This document shows, one piece after another, positions 12,075 to 24,518 of a stretch of DNA of 64,000 nt. The position numbers and the translations under genes are program-made. The notes beneath the pieces are model-generated. The model did not search any database, was not told the DNA's origin, and worked only from the letters and a program-made list of their open reading frames with translations. The stretch's first letter is position 1. The number at the start of each line of letters is the position of its first letter. The stretch is from Polytrichum commune. Taxonomy: Eukaryota > Streptophyta > Polytrichopsida > Polytrichales > Polytrichaceae. Location: the NCBI GenBank assembly GCA_950295325.1, contig OX485805.1:9486501-9550500 (forward strand), written 5' to 3'.

Positions 12075-12259
12075 ATAGCTGGGTTCATAATCTACCGCCT
12101 AGCTGGCCCATAAGTAGTATACAATAGAATCTTCCATAAAATGACCATTAAATGAATTGAGTTTCTGGCCCATCATCACCATGGCTTATTGGAAGTTTAC
12201 AAGCTGTCCTTTTTGTGTGCTGGGCCAGGTAAGATAGATGGGTTCTTAAATGGTTAGTT

Positions 12260-12640
12260 TTTTCAACTAGCCCACTTCTCTTAGAACATGAAACACACGA
12301 ATAGAATGGGATGGTTGGAGAATCCGAATCAAGGTTGTAGCTATTTTCCTCATAATTTGTGGTGCTCGTATGAATACTTTATTCATTATCAAAGCAAAGA
12401 TTCTCGTGTCCATTAACTTGTCATGTAGATCTCCCCAATTATGTTGATTATTAAACTTATAAGGGTTACCATAGTGGGAGCATGTAGGTCAATCTCATTC
12501 AAACACACATTCTTTTTGGTATCCGTTCTTGGAGCCACACCTAACCACATACCACTCAATTATAGGGTGTCCAATCAAGAGAAGTAATCGAATCATGCAT
12601 GTCCACCTTAGTAAGCTAGGCTAGCGTACATGATACTCAT
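12260..12640 (+). repeat. R6 dispersed repeat copy
   Basis: It contains the conserved R6 blocks in order: CCACTTCTC, an AATTTGTGGTGCTCG-like block, ATTATGTTGATTATT, TTTTTGGTATCCGTTC, CACACCTAACCACATACCAC and a final CATGTCCACCTTAGTAAGC-like block. No coding capacity. Confidence 0.6.
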
Positions 12641-12653
12641 GTGTTGTATGTAT

Positions 12654-13023
12654 AGTAGAGGCACCTATTCCCAATCATAATCTCGTCGGCAATTTATAGG
12701 GTACCGTGATTTTGATCATGTTGAGATTCAATCAAGCCGGAACTAACAGTGCCATGACAGGTGTCTTGGTTCTGAGTACTAAAGTGAGGAGGAGTGAACG
12801 GTTAAAATGAATACTTTTGGCAGACTTTGGACATTGGCAATATGTTCGAGCCAACTGTTGGATTAAAAAATTCACATTAGTTTCATTTTAAGGAATAAAA
12901 TTACCCAAAAAAATACAATCCTCCTAACTTCTATCTTCCTACACGGGGAAACATTGCACCACCTTATACTTCTCCAGATATTGTGCATAATCTCTTAAGT
13001 GATCAATTATGGGCGCCTCTACT
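12654..13023 (-). mobile_element. M4 MITE, copy 3 (reverse) with near-perfect 8-bp duplication
   Basis: About 370 bp in inverse orientation to the other two M4 copies. The flanks GTATGTAT (12646-12653) and CTATGTAT (13024-13031) match at 7 of 8 positions, which suggests an 8-bp duplication and hAT-type transposition. Confidence 0.75.
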
Positions 13024-13352
13024 CTATGTATGTGCCCCCCCCCCTTGATGGTTGACCATGATTTTTTTGCACAATATGTAAAGTAGTAATAATAATCGCT
13101 TCAAAGCGATCTTTTTGAATTTGTTATGTGTCAATCATTCGCGAGTCTTCAAAATAGTAAATGGAGTACTTTACAACACTTACATGATTTTTGTGGACGA
13201 AACACTTAGAAATGTCCCACGGATCATGAAAATATGGATGAAATTGCCATACATTTTGGATGAAAAGGTGTATAATCATCCATACGTGGTTTCGCCACTC
13301 TTGAACATTTGGAATAAGAATCACTGCTTTGCTTTAGAGTCCACCACGGTAA

Positions 13353-13540
13353 CAATGTCCGAGGATATTTCCGGACACAATTGGTTGAGATCCTCGTGTT
13401 TCCAAGTCCAACCGCTTACACGTTGACATCTTTCGGGTTTTCTCTTTCCTAATCCGAGATATATTCCCTCAAGATTCCTCTAAACCGATCCATAAATTTC
13501 CTCACGCTCTCGTAACTAACTATTCAACCCGTGCGTTCAT
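13353..13540 (+). mobile_element. M1 MITE, degraded copy 5
   Basis: The start CAATGTCCGAGGATATTT and interior AAGTCCAACCGCTTACACG fit M1. The right half is shortened and ends near TTCATTG. Confidence 0.62.
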
Positions 13541-14622
13541 TGTAGGCCACGTAAGCACCCTTCTTGTGCCTAGCAACTCGGGAGAACTTTCTTCGACCCC
13601 CCCCCCCCCCCCCCACAAAGAACAATTCAATCTTGAGACTTGAGAGGCCTGAAGCGTGTACACTAACCTTTCCTCTCTTCTTTCAAGTTGTTAACAAATA
13701 TCCACTGCATGGCGCGGAATCTATATCTTATCTACCTAGTACCTACTCAAATGTGTGGGTTCCTCACCCTAGGCAATTCTCCAAGCCCCAATCCTCGGTG
13801 TAAGGCAAGATAAGGTAAAGTAAGGTAAGTGTTGCCACCGTTGTGAAGTGATTGCAAACATGCAAAGAGCTTGCGCAATAGAATAAGAATGGTAGAATAC
13901 GGGTGAATTTGATGACCGTCATGATGAACCATTGAAAACCTCATGCATTCCCAAACGGTGTGTGAAAGAGCGGGCAATTGCACTAGACTTTCCACCGAGC
14001 TTTAGACACAATATACGTTCGTTCATCTATTGGTGTCTTCTTTTCGAAAAGGAGGATGGTTTGTGAATACCCACGAAATTCATGTGTGCGGCTGCATTTC
14101 CGGTTACATATTCTTGGTCCGTGTGTCCCTTTGAATGCAATTCCGATGTTGGTTGAATTGGAGAAGACCCGACGACGAATGACCGCGGTCGAAAGGACTT
14201 TTAAAATGCTCACCCCTTAGAAATAGGAGGCGGTTTTGAATATCGTCTATATCATTCACAAGTGTGTCCGTCCGTCTCATTCATTGGAGGAGGGGGAAAA
14301 AATGTTATACGGACGTCCACACACACCTTCAAAGGTAGGTGTGGTCAACACACGACTCTCGACCTAATGATATGCGGGAAAGAAGAAAAAAAAAAGACTT
14401 GAAATGGATGCGGATCTTTTGAAACCCCATGACCACCCATGAGCCACTCCTCTCGCCCTACGATGAATGGTGTTTGTGTGTAAGTTAATGCCTTTGTCGG
14501 AATAGTAGTTGAATAGGTGTGGCTGGGAAAGCCTATGAACCCGATTTCAAAAGCTTGGGTCCCGCCCCATGTTTGGTCTGACGACGGAGCTTAATTACCC
14601 CCCTCTTAATCCACCACAGTAA
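13541..14622. other. Spacer with poly-C tract
   Basis: An 18-base C run lies at about 13597-13614. The remainder has short frames with no recognisable product. Confidence 0.4.
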
Positions 14623-15123
14623 GGGCCACTTCACACATGAGCCGAGAGCCGTGACCATGTAATTGTGAGAGCCCAAAATAAAGTGTTCAAAGGTCGTCCC
14701 AAGACACCTTCAAAATCATGTAGCATGGTCACGGATCCTCGAGTATAGTGTGAAGTCATATGTGACCAGGCCCTCAACCAAATGCTATTTCAATGAATAT
14801 CTATTCATGCATGTCTTCGCACATGATAAAATAGAATAAATCAACGATTGTGAGCGTTCAAAGTGCTATGGTCTCCCGGTTTTGTGTTAGGCCTGCCTCC
14901 AAGAGGTAGTTCTTGAAAATAGTCCAAGTGACCATGAAACATGATCCATTCGATGCCATGTAGGAATTCATGTAGACTTTACATCCATCTTGCATTCACA
15001 TACTCCGTTGGTCCCTCAAGCGTAGTGCGAAGCGAACTTGGACCGGCTCCGCCTTTTCCACCAATGAGAGTGCTTGAAGTGTAATATGGTCACAAGCTCT
15101 CAGTCTCGTGTGTGAAGTGGCCC
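14623..15123 (+). mobile_element. M2 PIF/Harbinger-like MITE, copy 1 (full length)
   Basis: A 501-bp element with ends GGGCCACTTCACACATGAG and CTCGTGTGTGAAGTGGCCC, flanked by TAA on both sides (14620-14622 and 15124-15126). A 3-bp TAA/TTA duplication with GGGCC-type ends fits non-autonomous PIF/Harbinger elements. No open frame of note. Confidence 0.85.
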
Positions 15124-15395
15124 TAAAAGGGCCACCCAAAAACAGTCGCCGATGTGGACATAAGTAGCAATTTTTAACATGAATTTTTCCTCGCTAAGGT
15201 TGCCATCTGATGCTTCTGAAGATGCTGGCAGATGAAGTTAATTGTGGTGAAGGCCGGTGGAATTTGGAAGCACTTGCCGGATCCATAATCCAAGAAACAA
15301 ATAGCAAGTTTTAATGTGTAGGGCTGTACAATATTGGAAGTTGTAGACTCAATAAAAAATAGGAAGAAAGACATAGATACGAGGAGATGCATGTG

Positions 15396-15951
15396 TAAGG
15401 TCACGGCTCTTGGCTCGTGTGTGAAGTGACCTTGTAATGGTGAGGACCCTTGACTCTCATCCAAAGGCCGTACCATGGGTGTTGGGAAAGCCGTTTCATG
15501 TAGTCACGGGCCCTCAAGCATAGTGTGAAGTGAGAATGGATCATGTTGCAGGACCATTGCATATTTTGTTGGCAGAAAAAAGAGGAGAGGATTTGGTTCA
15601 ATATAATACGTTTAAAACTCTATCAATTTGAGAGAATTACTTGGTGGTGTATGTTTGTCGTGAAATCTATCCTGGAATCTGCCCTGCAATCTATCATGAA
15701 GTTTGTCATGCTGGAAAAAAATAATTAAAAAAATCATCGTCTCCAGGAATTTACGTCAGACCATGAAACCTTATCCATAGTCCGCCATCTAGGACTCCAT
15801 GTAAGCTTTCGATCCATAACATCTTCTTTGGACCTTTAAGCCTTCACCTTTCGCGTGTGAAGTGAACTTGGACGGTCTCCACCCTTTCGACCAATGAGAG
15901 GCTCTTAGATTGCAATGGTCACGGGCCTTAGTCTTGTCCGTGAAGTGGCCC
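15396..15951. mobile_element. M2-related composite, broken
   Basis: An inverted M2-type end (GGCTCGTGTGTGAAGTGACC) lies near 15412-15431. About 15740-15951 is the right half of the shorter M2 variant, ending GTGAAGTGGCCC. The middle (15545-15735) is unrelated AT-rich sequence. This looks like two truncated elements rather than one. Confidence 0.5.
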
Positions 15952-16912
15952 TACCTCCACTCCTCAACTGAACCTTCAACTTTATAGGGATAGCCCTATG
16001 TTTTTTTCAAAATTTGAGATTCGAAATCCTCGAGCCATGATGGGAAAGGAAAGGGTAGGGCTAGGCTGCCCGAGACATTGAAGGGTGGTGCACCCTACCA
16101 CTTGCTGTTGAAGCCAGCCAGCCAGCCACCGGGGCTCTTCAAAGCTCATCAGCAGATACTTCATCTCGGATAGCGAAATGGAATACGCAACAGACAAAAT
16201 CTTGAAGGCCCTTCGCCCTGGCTGACAAGGATATTATCGTACCCTTAACTTAACCCGACGCACTAGGAGAATCGCCTTTGAAATGGCTAATAATAGGAAG
16301 CGAAAGTGCATCTGACTCGTGCTTTCAATTCCCACTTGAACCCAACCTCATGAACAGGGGGGAGGAGGGGAGAATCCTTACAACCGTGGCCCCACTTTCA
16401 CCCCACAAAGGTCAAAGGAATTGCACGATTTGAGAGTTGAAGCCGGTTGGAAGCACCAACGCAGGTCTCGCGGATTCCACCCTCATCACCTTTGAGGGGG
16501 ACGACGGATTTCTCCCTTTTCAATCAATTTTAAACAAGAAAAAAACAATTGTGGGATTATTTATTATTATTATTCTACATCCACACACACAAGAGGCGGC
16601 ATCTATGCATCTTCCAAGTGTCGGCAAATTGAGTACAGGTGGCGTCATGCCCTTTTGTGTTTTTTCAACTCCAAGACAATCAAGCGGCAAGCAAGTCATC
16701 GGATCGGATACCACTATGCAGTTTCCTTGACCCGATCCCCCGCCTGCCCACTTAACCCCTTAGCATATTCGCAAGAGCTCATTATGATCATCATGATAGG
16801 TATGCAAACTTGTCACAAAATTAAAAATTACAAATGAAATCCATCGATACACATGTAATTTGGACCGTGATCCATTGTAATGTGGTGCAATCCTAGTGTG
16901 TGTTCTAGATAT
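15952..16912. other. Spacer, no gene seen
   Basis: Mixed-composition sequence with short frames on both strands. No recognised domain or family. Confidence 0.4.
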
Positions 16913-16999
16913 GGGCGAACCAACCCATACACTCGTTGTTTCTTGTTGGATGCCTACACCCTTGCCTCCAAGGAACTAGTGTACGGGTTGGTTCGCCCC
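16913..16999. mobile_element. 87-bp fold-back element, copy 1
   Basis: GGGCGAACCAACCCATACACT at the left pairs with AGTGTACGGGTTGGTTCGCC at the right with one mismatch, leaving a loop of about 40 bp. A second copy is at 20898-20980. Too short to carry anything but the hairpin. Confidence 0.72.
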
Positions 17000-17494
17000 A
17001 GCCGTGTGTTCTATTGGTTTCACATGCAAATTATCACATGATTCTATTATGTTCAGTTGCGTGTCGAAATGATATTAATGGGAACCTTACCATATTGGCA
17101 AGAGCTCATTATGATCATCACCAACCCCATGTTGACATCGTGTCTACCTACGAAAGCCTTTACTGATCCACTTATACTCTTGCAATGCTAATATGTCCCA
17201 TCATAGTTTTTAAGAGTTGTATTGCAATACACTCTTCAATCGTTTAATACCCTCCTTAAATAGTTGGTCATGATAGCCAAAAAGTCAGTGTTCAACACGC
17301 ACTCAAGACTAATTATTGTAGACACACCCTACATAACTACAAGATTTGCTAATCAACCAGTTATTTCCTTGGATACATTGTACATCAATAGACTCATCCA
17401 AACCTCTTGGAAAGCAATTGTTATAAGCTTGTGTACCTCCCATGCTGAGAAAGTGAGGAAACGAAACTCCATGGGGTGGAATGAAAACAAACAA

Positions 17495-17726
17495 GAGGGA
17501 ATGACCGCATACGAGCGTACCTCTCATCCATCCCAAGATAAGAACCTTGAAACAGTTTGCATCCCGCATGTCCTCATTGTCGTTTGATTCGACACTAGAA
17601 TTAGCTTCAAAGACACCTCATCAATCCAGTCCAAATCAATTGAGATGAACCAGTCACAAACCTATTAGAGGGTCAAGTTTTTACAGTGGATAGATGAATG
17701 GCATGCTCATGTGCAACAATTCCCTC
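17495..17726 (+). mobile_element. M3 MITE, copy 2
   Basis: Left end GAGGGAATGACCGCATACGA, then GCGTACCTCTCATCCATCC. The right end is the diverged inverse (GGCATGCTCATGTGCAAC, then AATTCCCTC). Confidence 0.65.
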
Positions 17727-18327
17727 TCTCACTCTCTCTCTCTCTCCAAATGAAACCACTAGGCAACTCACAGAATGACTTGTCCAAGATGCTAAGGTCC
17801 TTTATATATACCAGAATTGCTTTGTAGCCACACAGCTTTGCAATTCACGACAAGATCCAGCTCCCGACTGCCCGCCCGCCCATGGTCATCAGCTTCCCTA
17901 ATTCCCTCACCACTTGATGCAATTGCCTTAAAAACCATTTGGGAATCTATCTCCATGTCACTGACTTGGTACATAGTCAAGTTGTACTTGTTGGTCAAAG
18001 TACTACGTAGCAGGCTCATCTCTATGTATATGAATCTACCCAAACACTACTACCTTCACGAGCCACTCTTCAACTAACTCTACATAATGAAGAATCCCAC
18101 CGTGATATCCTCGGCCATAACATCACTTGGTTAATGAGTTGTGTTCAGTTGCCTTGACTCCATATTCAACACGAAGAGATGGGATTCCAGCATCCGGAGT
18201 CTTTGTTCTCGAGTCTATTGTTGGGCCTATGAACACAACTCAACAGTGGAGCCGTGTTACGGCAACCGGCATGAACAGTTCACATGATTTGATGGTTGCC
18301 AACTGGAAAACCATAGAACCAGAGGAC

Positions 18328-18509
18328 AAAGGGGATTATCATATATGAGTGAGCCTCTCATCCATCCGACATAAAACACACGACCCCCTATAGGTTTGTT
18401 GCCATACCATCTCAAACATACTAGTTTTTTTTTGGGGGGGGTCTTTAAAGCTACTTCCAATGTCAAATTAACTTTGAAAAAGAGGAGCATCGTATATGAC
18501 AATTCCCTC
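18328..18509 (+). mobile_element. M3 MITE, copy 3 (short)
   Basis: Left GGGGATTATCATATATGAG, then CCTCTCATCCATCCGACATA; right ATCGTATATGACAATTCCCT. The right inverted repeat has lost its inner part. Confidence 0.6.
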
Positions 18510-18546
18510 TCTTTGGAACTGGGTATGGATACGGGAGTGATGGGAA

Positions 18547-18773
18547 CAATGAATGGGGAGATCTGACTACTAGTTACAGGTGAACCGGTTGAGTTTGAGA
18601 AATAATCAATTGAAGTTCAAGACTTCAAGAAAAATTACCAATCATTCTAGACGAATCTAAGGGATATACCTCCAATTAGTAAAGAAAACATGAAAGATCA
18701 CAACATGTAACTAGTTGGACTTGGAAACACTAGGGTTTTGACCAATTATGACCAAAAATCTCCCCGGACATTG
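18547..18773 (-). mobile_element. M1 hAT-like MITE, copy 6
   Basis: It begins CAATGAATGGGGAGAT and ends ATCTCCCCGGACATTG; the interior is reversed relative to 565-793. Flanks GATGGGAA and AATGGGAG match at 6 of 8. These ends are nearly the same as those of the 48,792-50,332 hAT element. Confidence 0.83.
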
Positions 18774-18949
18774 AATGGGAGACACAAATTTTCCCCAAAA
18801 TCGTGCAACCCAGGCCTAAAATGAAGCTTGATACTTGATACCACATTCTAGCAGGCCCACAATGCCAATAAAATTCCCTTAGAATTATCAGTACACACGG
18901 AATTTTTGGGACACCACACTTGTGATGTATCAAAACTCAAACCATGATC

Positions 18950-19265
18950 CATATACAAGCATGTAGACAGGACTTATTTGGTTACACTTTTCTTACGAGG
19001 ATGCCTATATTTGAGTGGTATGTCAACGTGGTTCAAGGTGGATTCAAGAACATATACCAAAAAGATATGTGTTTAAAAGAGATCGGATTGTGTGCTTTTA
19101 TTATGATAAACAATCTAGGTTCTATAGCCAACATAATTGGGGGGTGGACTTTGGGGGAGAGGGGACCTATACAACCATTTGATGAGCACAAGAATCTTCA
19201 CTTTGATTGGAAATAAGATATCCACATGAGCTCCAAAAATTACAAGGAAAGTGCTTAAATATTTG
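18950..19265 (-). repeat. R6 dispersed repeat copy (reverse)
   Basis: It carries the R6 blocks in inverse order: ATATTTGAGTGGTATGTC, AAAAAGATATGTGTTTAAAA, CCAACATAATTGGGG, AATCTTCACTTTGAT and GAGCTCCAAAAATTAC. Confidence 0.6.
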
Positions 19266-19304
19266 ATTTGGAATTGCTAGCTATCTACGTGTCATGGGTC
19301 ATGA

Positions 19305-19577
19305 GATTCCAAAGTGCCATGGGTCTCCCGGTTTTGTGTTAGGCCTACCTCCAAGAGGCGGTTTTTGAAAATAGTCCAAATGACCATGAAACGTGATCCA
19401 TTTGATGCCATGTAGGAATCCACGTAGGCTTTACATTCATATTGCATTCACTTATATACTCCATTGGTCCCTCAAGTGTAGTGTGAAGCGAACTTGGACC
19501 GGCTCTGCCTATTCCACCAATGAGAGTGCTTGAAGTGTACCGGTCACGGGCTCTCAGTCTCGTGTGTGAAGTGGCCC
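19305..19577 (+). mobile_element. M2 MITE, left-truncated copy 2
   Basis: The right half of M2 from GTGCCATGGGTCTCCCGG to CTCGTGTGTGAAGTGGCCC; the left half is absent. Confidence 0.75.
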
Positions 19578-20704
19578 TGATACAAAGGAGAGAATGAGAA
19601 AAAGGGGGAGGGTAGACCCTGGCAAATTCAGGTACAAAGGGGGCAACATGGGATATAGCCTCCCTCAACACCGCACTCCCTTGAATAGATAAGTGAAACA
19701 CCTAATGTACATATATATTGTGATCCCAATGCCAAACCTTGGGACGAGGATATGTTTCAACAAACTTACCATACCAACTCGGGGACATGCACCCTAATTG
19801 TGGGTTGGGTACCTCATAGTTCACCCACAAGTATTGGTGCGGGCCAGTACTAGTTACATTCAATGGTTCTCATTGCTCAAATTGGAGTTAAAAGTGGCCC
19901 TTGTTGATAGGAGATGTTTGTGGGCATGCTATCGATTCCATGCTGGATCAAAATTCTTGGGCGAGTGGGTAGTACGTTGGAGGGTTGTAGAGTATGTTGG
20001 ACCTTCTTATTACTAAGTTCCATGTTTCCTCACTTAGCAATGATGTGTAGTTGGATATGTGACGAGATCTACATTCTTATTTTGTTTATTTTGTTTAAAG
20101 ATTATGATTTCAAAAGGTTGGGGTGATATGTACACATTTACTCTTGGCCATGGCTAGACACCCACCTCTTTGAGTTGGTCCCCCTCCAACATTACCGAGG
20201 TAAAAGGGGGTCTAGTAAAAACATGATCCCAATGAAAATTATTGTTAATTTTATCTCACATAGGTCCCTCTCAACTAATCTGGGACGTCTTGTGTTAACT
20301 ATGGGATCAAGGTGGCTTAAAAAACCACCACCACAAGCTATTATATAATTGCTTGCATGTTCACCGTGGGTGATGTTGATGGATGCCCAACTTGAAGAGT
20401 GGGTGAATGTACACAACACCAACTAAGGGGGATGGCGAACCCATGAGGAGAGGACGAGAACACATATTTCTATCATAAAACATGGAGTGCTATTTAAGGT
20501 AAACATACTAAATTAAAACCAAAAACCTTTCATTAGTATACCAAACTTAAATTGGGATTGAATCAACAATCATATATATAAATATATAAATATATACACA
20601 CACACAGATGGGCCACTTTTCATTATTGACCCCTCGGCAGGTGTTAGGAAATAAATTTAACAAATGAAACCGTCAAAGAGGTGGTAGATGTGTAACCATG
20701 GCCC
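19578..20704. other. Spacer with microsatellite
   Basis: About 19580-19690 resembles part of the GC-rich block at 21,070-21,180 (AGGTACAAAGGGGGCAAC-like text). An AT/AC microsatellite lies at 20,572-20,605. No supported gene. Confidence 0.4.
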
Positions 20705-20850
20705 CAGTGTTTGGGGGGATTTTTGGGCAACCGGTCACATGGTAACATCTTTTTTCGCCGTGCTTGATTAAATTCGAGGGGCATTCTCTAGGTGCCTCTA
20801 AAACAATGGGGTATTTTTCCTGAAGTCTTTACTTTCAACCAAGTGCATCT
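20705..20850 (+). mobile_element. M1 MITE, truncated copy 7
   Basis: It begins CAGTGTTTGGGGGGATTTTT and follows M1 through CCTGAAGTCTTTACTTTCAA, then breaks off before the right end. Confidence 0.6.
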
Positions 20851-20897
20851 ATGTCAGCAGTAGCGACCAACAACCCCCATGCCTTCATTGCCGATTT

Positions 20898-20980
20898 GAG
20901 CAAACCAACCCATACACTTGTTCCTTGTTGGATGCCTAAACCCTTGCCTCCTAGGAACCAGTGTACGGGTTAGTTCACCC
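20898..20980. mobile_element. Fold-back element, copy 2
   Basis: Same design and sequence as 16913-16999: AACCAACCCATACACT paired with AGTGTACGGGTTAGTT, with the same GTTGGATGCC loop. The outer arms are slightly diverged. Confidence 0.7.
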
Positions 20981-21643
20981 TAGCCCCTCATTGACCGGAC
21001 CTTTAATCCTTGAGTCAATGGTGTGGGGGGGAGGGGGGAGAAACTTGCACCCACTTGACTACAAAGCAGGTCAAAAGGGGAGAATGAGGAGAGGAAAGTG
21101 GAGGCAAGGGTAGGCCCTGGCGGACTCGGGTACAAAAGGGACCCATATAGGGATACCGCCTCCCTCACACCCGTTCCCCTCACCATTCCGCAAGGGGACG
21201 CGTTCCCACGCAGCGAGAACGCCCCCCCAAGACAGATACCCTCCAGTGGGAACGCGCTCCCAAGCAGGGCCTCGGGAACGTATGGAGAGCGCCAGATAGT
21301 ACCGCCCCCGCAGGAGCAAGCTGGAGAATCGATCCCCCGACTGGGGTGGGGGTGGGGTCGGTGGTGGGCCCCATCAGAGGGCTTCGGCCAAATAACGGGC
21401 GGGCCCCCCGGGCGGGTCGCCGACCTGTTATTACGTCATTCTCTGGGCTGCTCTTGTAACGAAGTGTGCCTAAACTGCCAAAATGAGGCTCTCTTCACTT
21501 AAGTTAGCACATGATGATGAATCATGAATCCTGTCCTGTGGGATCCGCCCTGGCCCTCCCACCCTCCACATGAGGAGCTGGGCCTCCATTTGTTGGTTGG
21601 CCCCCCTCCTCTTCATCAGGCAGGCCCACCATCACCTACCTTA
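20981..21643. other. GC-rich block, no gene recognised
   Basis: About 21,000-21,440 is strongly GC-rich, with GGGAACGCG-type palindromic phrases and open frames in several phases. Composition rather than coding explains the frames. A partial relative lies at 19,580-19,690, which suggests a further repeat family. Confidence 0.4.
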
Positions 21644-22028
21644 CTGTGCCGCTTCACACACGAGCCAAGAGCCGTGACCATGGAAAACTGTGAGAGCCCA
21701 CAAGAAAGTGTCCAAGGGCTGTCACAAGACACCTCCAACATCATGTGGTGTGGTCACGGGCCCTCGAGTGCAGTGTGGAGTGCTATGTGACCGGGCCTTC
21801 GACCAAATGCTATTTCAATGAGCTTTTGTTCATGCGGGTCCTCGCATATGATAAAATAGAATAAACCAACGGTTGTGAGCGTTCGGAGTGCCGTGGTCTC
21901 CCGGTTTTGTGTTTTATTTTGCATTCACATGCTCTGTTGGTCCTCAAGTGTAGTGTGAAGCGAACTTGGATTGGCTCCGCTTGAAGTGTAATGGTCATGG
22001 GCTCTCAATCTCGTGTGTGAAGTGGTCC
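21644..22028 (+). mobile_element. M2 MITE, internally deleted copy 3
   Basis: Left end diverged (GTGCCGCTTCACACACGAGC), right end CTCGTGTGTGAAGTGGTCC, flanked by TTA at 21641-21643 and 22029-22031. About 385 bp, missing central parts of the 501-bp form. Confidence 0.72.
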
Positions 22029-22031
22029 TTA

Positions 22032-23296
22032 CTCGCTCACTGGGCCTGTAAGGTAGAGAGGGTGCTCAAACCCAACACTTTAAGCTATTGCACATACATA
22101 TGTCTAAAACTATTGTTCATGTTAGCGTGTTGGGCTCACCATAGGTACAAAGAAGAAGAAAAGTATGGCCTCGATTGAATATTTAAAGTCAAAACCACTA
22201 GCTTCCTTGAACCGAACCCTAGGCCATGTGTATGACGACCTTGCATGTGTGATGAGGACCCCCACCTCCATAGCCTAGAACCAACACGTGACTGCCTAGA
22301 ACTAGCACAACATAGTTGGGTACTAAACCCAAGCTAGATCAAAGCCCAACATAACCACCTCCATGATCCTACCCGGTTCGGTTGTAGAACCGTCTCCTTG
22401 CATCCCAGGTACCAATCCCCTTGCTGCCCATAACCAACCCCTTTTCTACCCATAAGTGATCCCCTTGGCTTTATGGGCTTAAACCATTCCTCCCCTTGAA
22501 TAGAATGGTTAGGAATAGGTATTGACAATTCCCTCCTGAACCCACCTTGAATAGACATGAGATAGAGTGGAGCATGCTACCTACCCTATATGGAGGTAGC
22601 AGAGGCTAGTATGAGGTGGCGCCACTAATGGCACCTAAAACCATCACTCCATGGGCCTAGGCACTCCTACACCATGGGGAACGGTTCAAGGTAGTAGAAT
22701 GTTGGCGAATGGGAGGCGTTTTTAGGTGTTGGTTTTGGGTGGGGTGTGGATTTTAGCACCCGCTACCTTTATGTAGTGTGTATGTACTTGACCATAAATA
22801 ATAACTAAGCTTAGGGTGGTAAGGGAGATGCCACGTCTTAAATGAAATGAAATGGAAATGATTCTGAAATTTGGGAAGCCCAATTGCTAATGGAACTAAG
22901 GGTGAGTTTCCATGTAGACCGCTTGCCCACTATATTCTATATAATAATGGATTGGATGTATTTACATGTAGATAAACACAAGCCGCAAACCAACAACATT
23001 GTTTGGCCTACTAGAATGTGGAGGGCCGTGACACATGCTGCTGGACTTCCATGTGCCCACTAAAGCACTTTTAAACCCACAAGTGCTAGTCATTGAATGA
23101 ATGAAGACCAATTTTAGGAGGAAGAGGAGGCTTTCACCCACAAGAGGAGGTTAGTAGGTGGGCTTGGGTTTGCAAAGATGAGAGTAGCTAGTTGACACAT
23201 GCAAACCCTACTCCACTATTCCATCTACATTTGGGTGGGTTTGTCCTTCTTCCCCCTAGAATTTGGTGTGCGAACGGCCTACATAGAAACGCACCC
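22032..23296. other. Spacer, no gene seen
   Basis: No frame with domain features and no match to the other families here. Confidence 0.4.
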
Positions 23297-23299
23297 TAA

Positions 23300-23630
23300 G
23301 GGCCACTTCACACACAAGATTGAATGCCCGTGACCATTCCATTCTAAGATTTCTCATTGGTCAAAAGGGCCAAGACCTTCCAAGTTCACTTCACACTAGA
23401 AGGTGAAGGCCAAAAGAAATGATCATGGATGAAAAAATGTTCATGGATTCTTACATGGCAAACCATACATAATGTTTCAAGGTTTGCTGGAATATGCGTC
23501 AAGCCCACCTCCAAGAGGTAGGCCTTATGCAAATTCCGGTAGACCATGTTAGTGATACGAGCTTTGGATGAGAATCAAGGCCCCTTGTAGTTACAAGCTC
23601 ATGGCCCTTGGCTCATGTGTGAAGTGGCCC
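23300..23630. mobile_element. M2 short variant (331 bp), copy 1
   Basis: Ends GGGCCACTTCACACACAAG and CTCATGTGTGAAGTGGCCC, flanked by TAA on both sides (23297-23299 and 23631-23633). The interior differs from the 501-bp form but shares its CCACCTCCAAGAGGTAGGCC block. It is a distinct subfamily. Confidence 0.8.
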
Positions 23631-23879
23631 TAAAGAATACATCAGGTTGGTTTCAAACAAGCTAATTCCCTATAGTGGTGGAATGTTGTAGCCTCCGTGA
23701 GATAGAGGCTAATGTCAACTTAATGGTCTAGTTGAAATAAAGGCTTAAGGTTCTCTAATACTACATTCTCAAATAGTGATGGGAATTTATCTCTAATGAA
23801 GTTATATAGGGGGGCATCCCAACACAAAATGTGCCTCATTTCCAATTGCATTAAATGGCTACTTCTCTCAACCACATGG

Positions 23880-24290
23880 CCCACTTCTAGAATGTGAAAC
23901 ACACGATTAAGAAAAGAACCTAAATAACATAGACGTACCTTGCACTTGCTTCTCGTAGAATACGAAACACCTAATTAGTACAAGATGGTTAGCAAACCCA
24001 AATTGAGGCTGAAGCCACTTCCTCATAATTTCTAGAACTCCTATGAATCTATTGTTCATTGTCAAAGTGAAAGATTCTTGTGCTCGTGAAGTGGTCATAT
24101 CGGTCCCTCAAAACACATTGACTAATGAGATTATAATAGTTATCATATTTTGAGCGCATAGTCCAATCTCTTCTAAACACATGTGTTTTGGTATTTGTTC
24201 TTGGAGCCACACTTAACAACATACCACTTAATTGTAGGTATTGGATTAAGATTGAATAATTGAATTAGGCGTGTCTACCTTAATAAGCTT
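23880..24290 (+). repeat. R6 dispersed repeat copy
   Basis: R6 blocks in direct order, from CCCACTTCTAGAATGTGAAA through CACATGTGTTTTGGTATTTG and CACACTTAACAACATACCAC to GGCGTGTCTACCTTAATAAG. Confidence 0.6.
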
Positions 24291-24336
24291 TATTGACTTC
24301 TCATAAAAAAGTCACAACGTTGTGTTAAATATGACT

Positions 24337-24518
24337 GAGAGAGGAAATTATCACATATGAGTGTGCCTCTCATTCACCCAATGTAAAAGCCAACTTGGAA
24401 TCAATCAATGTTTATTACATAAAATCGACTTACAAAGTAATATCCATGATGCACGTTATTTCAAAGCTTTTATGTTGGATAAATGAGAAGTATGCTCGTA
24501 TATGATAATTCCCTCTCT
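24337..24518 (+). mobile_element. M3 MITE, copy 4
   Basis: Left GAGAGGAAATTATCACATAT; right ATGCTCGTATATGATAATTC then CCTCTC. Inverted repeats of about 45 bp with several mismatches. Confidence 0.7.

Noticed and set aside
19345-19701. Minus-strand frame of 118 codons
   Set aside because: It lies across the truncated M2 MITE; a similar frame appears in the M2 copy at 38,339-38,551, so it follows the element and not a gene.
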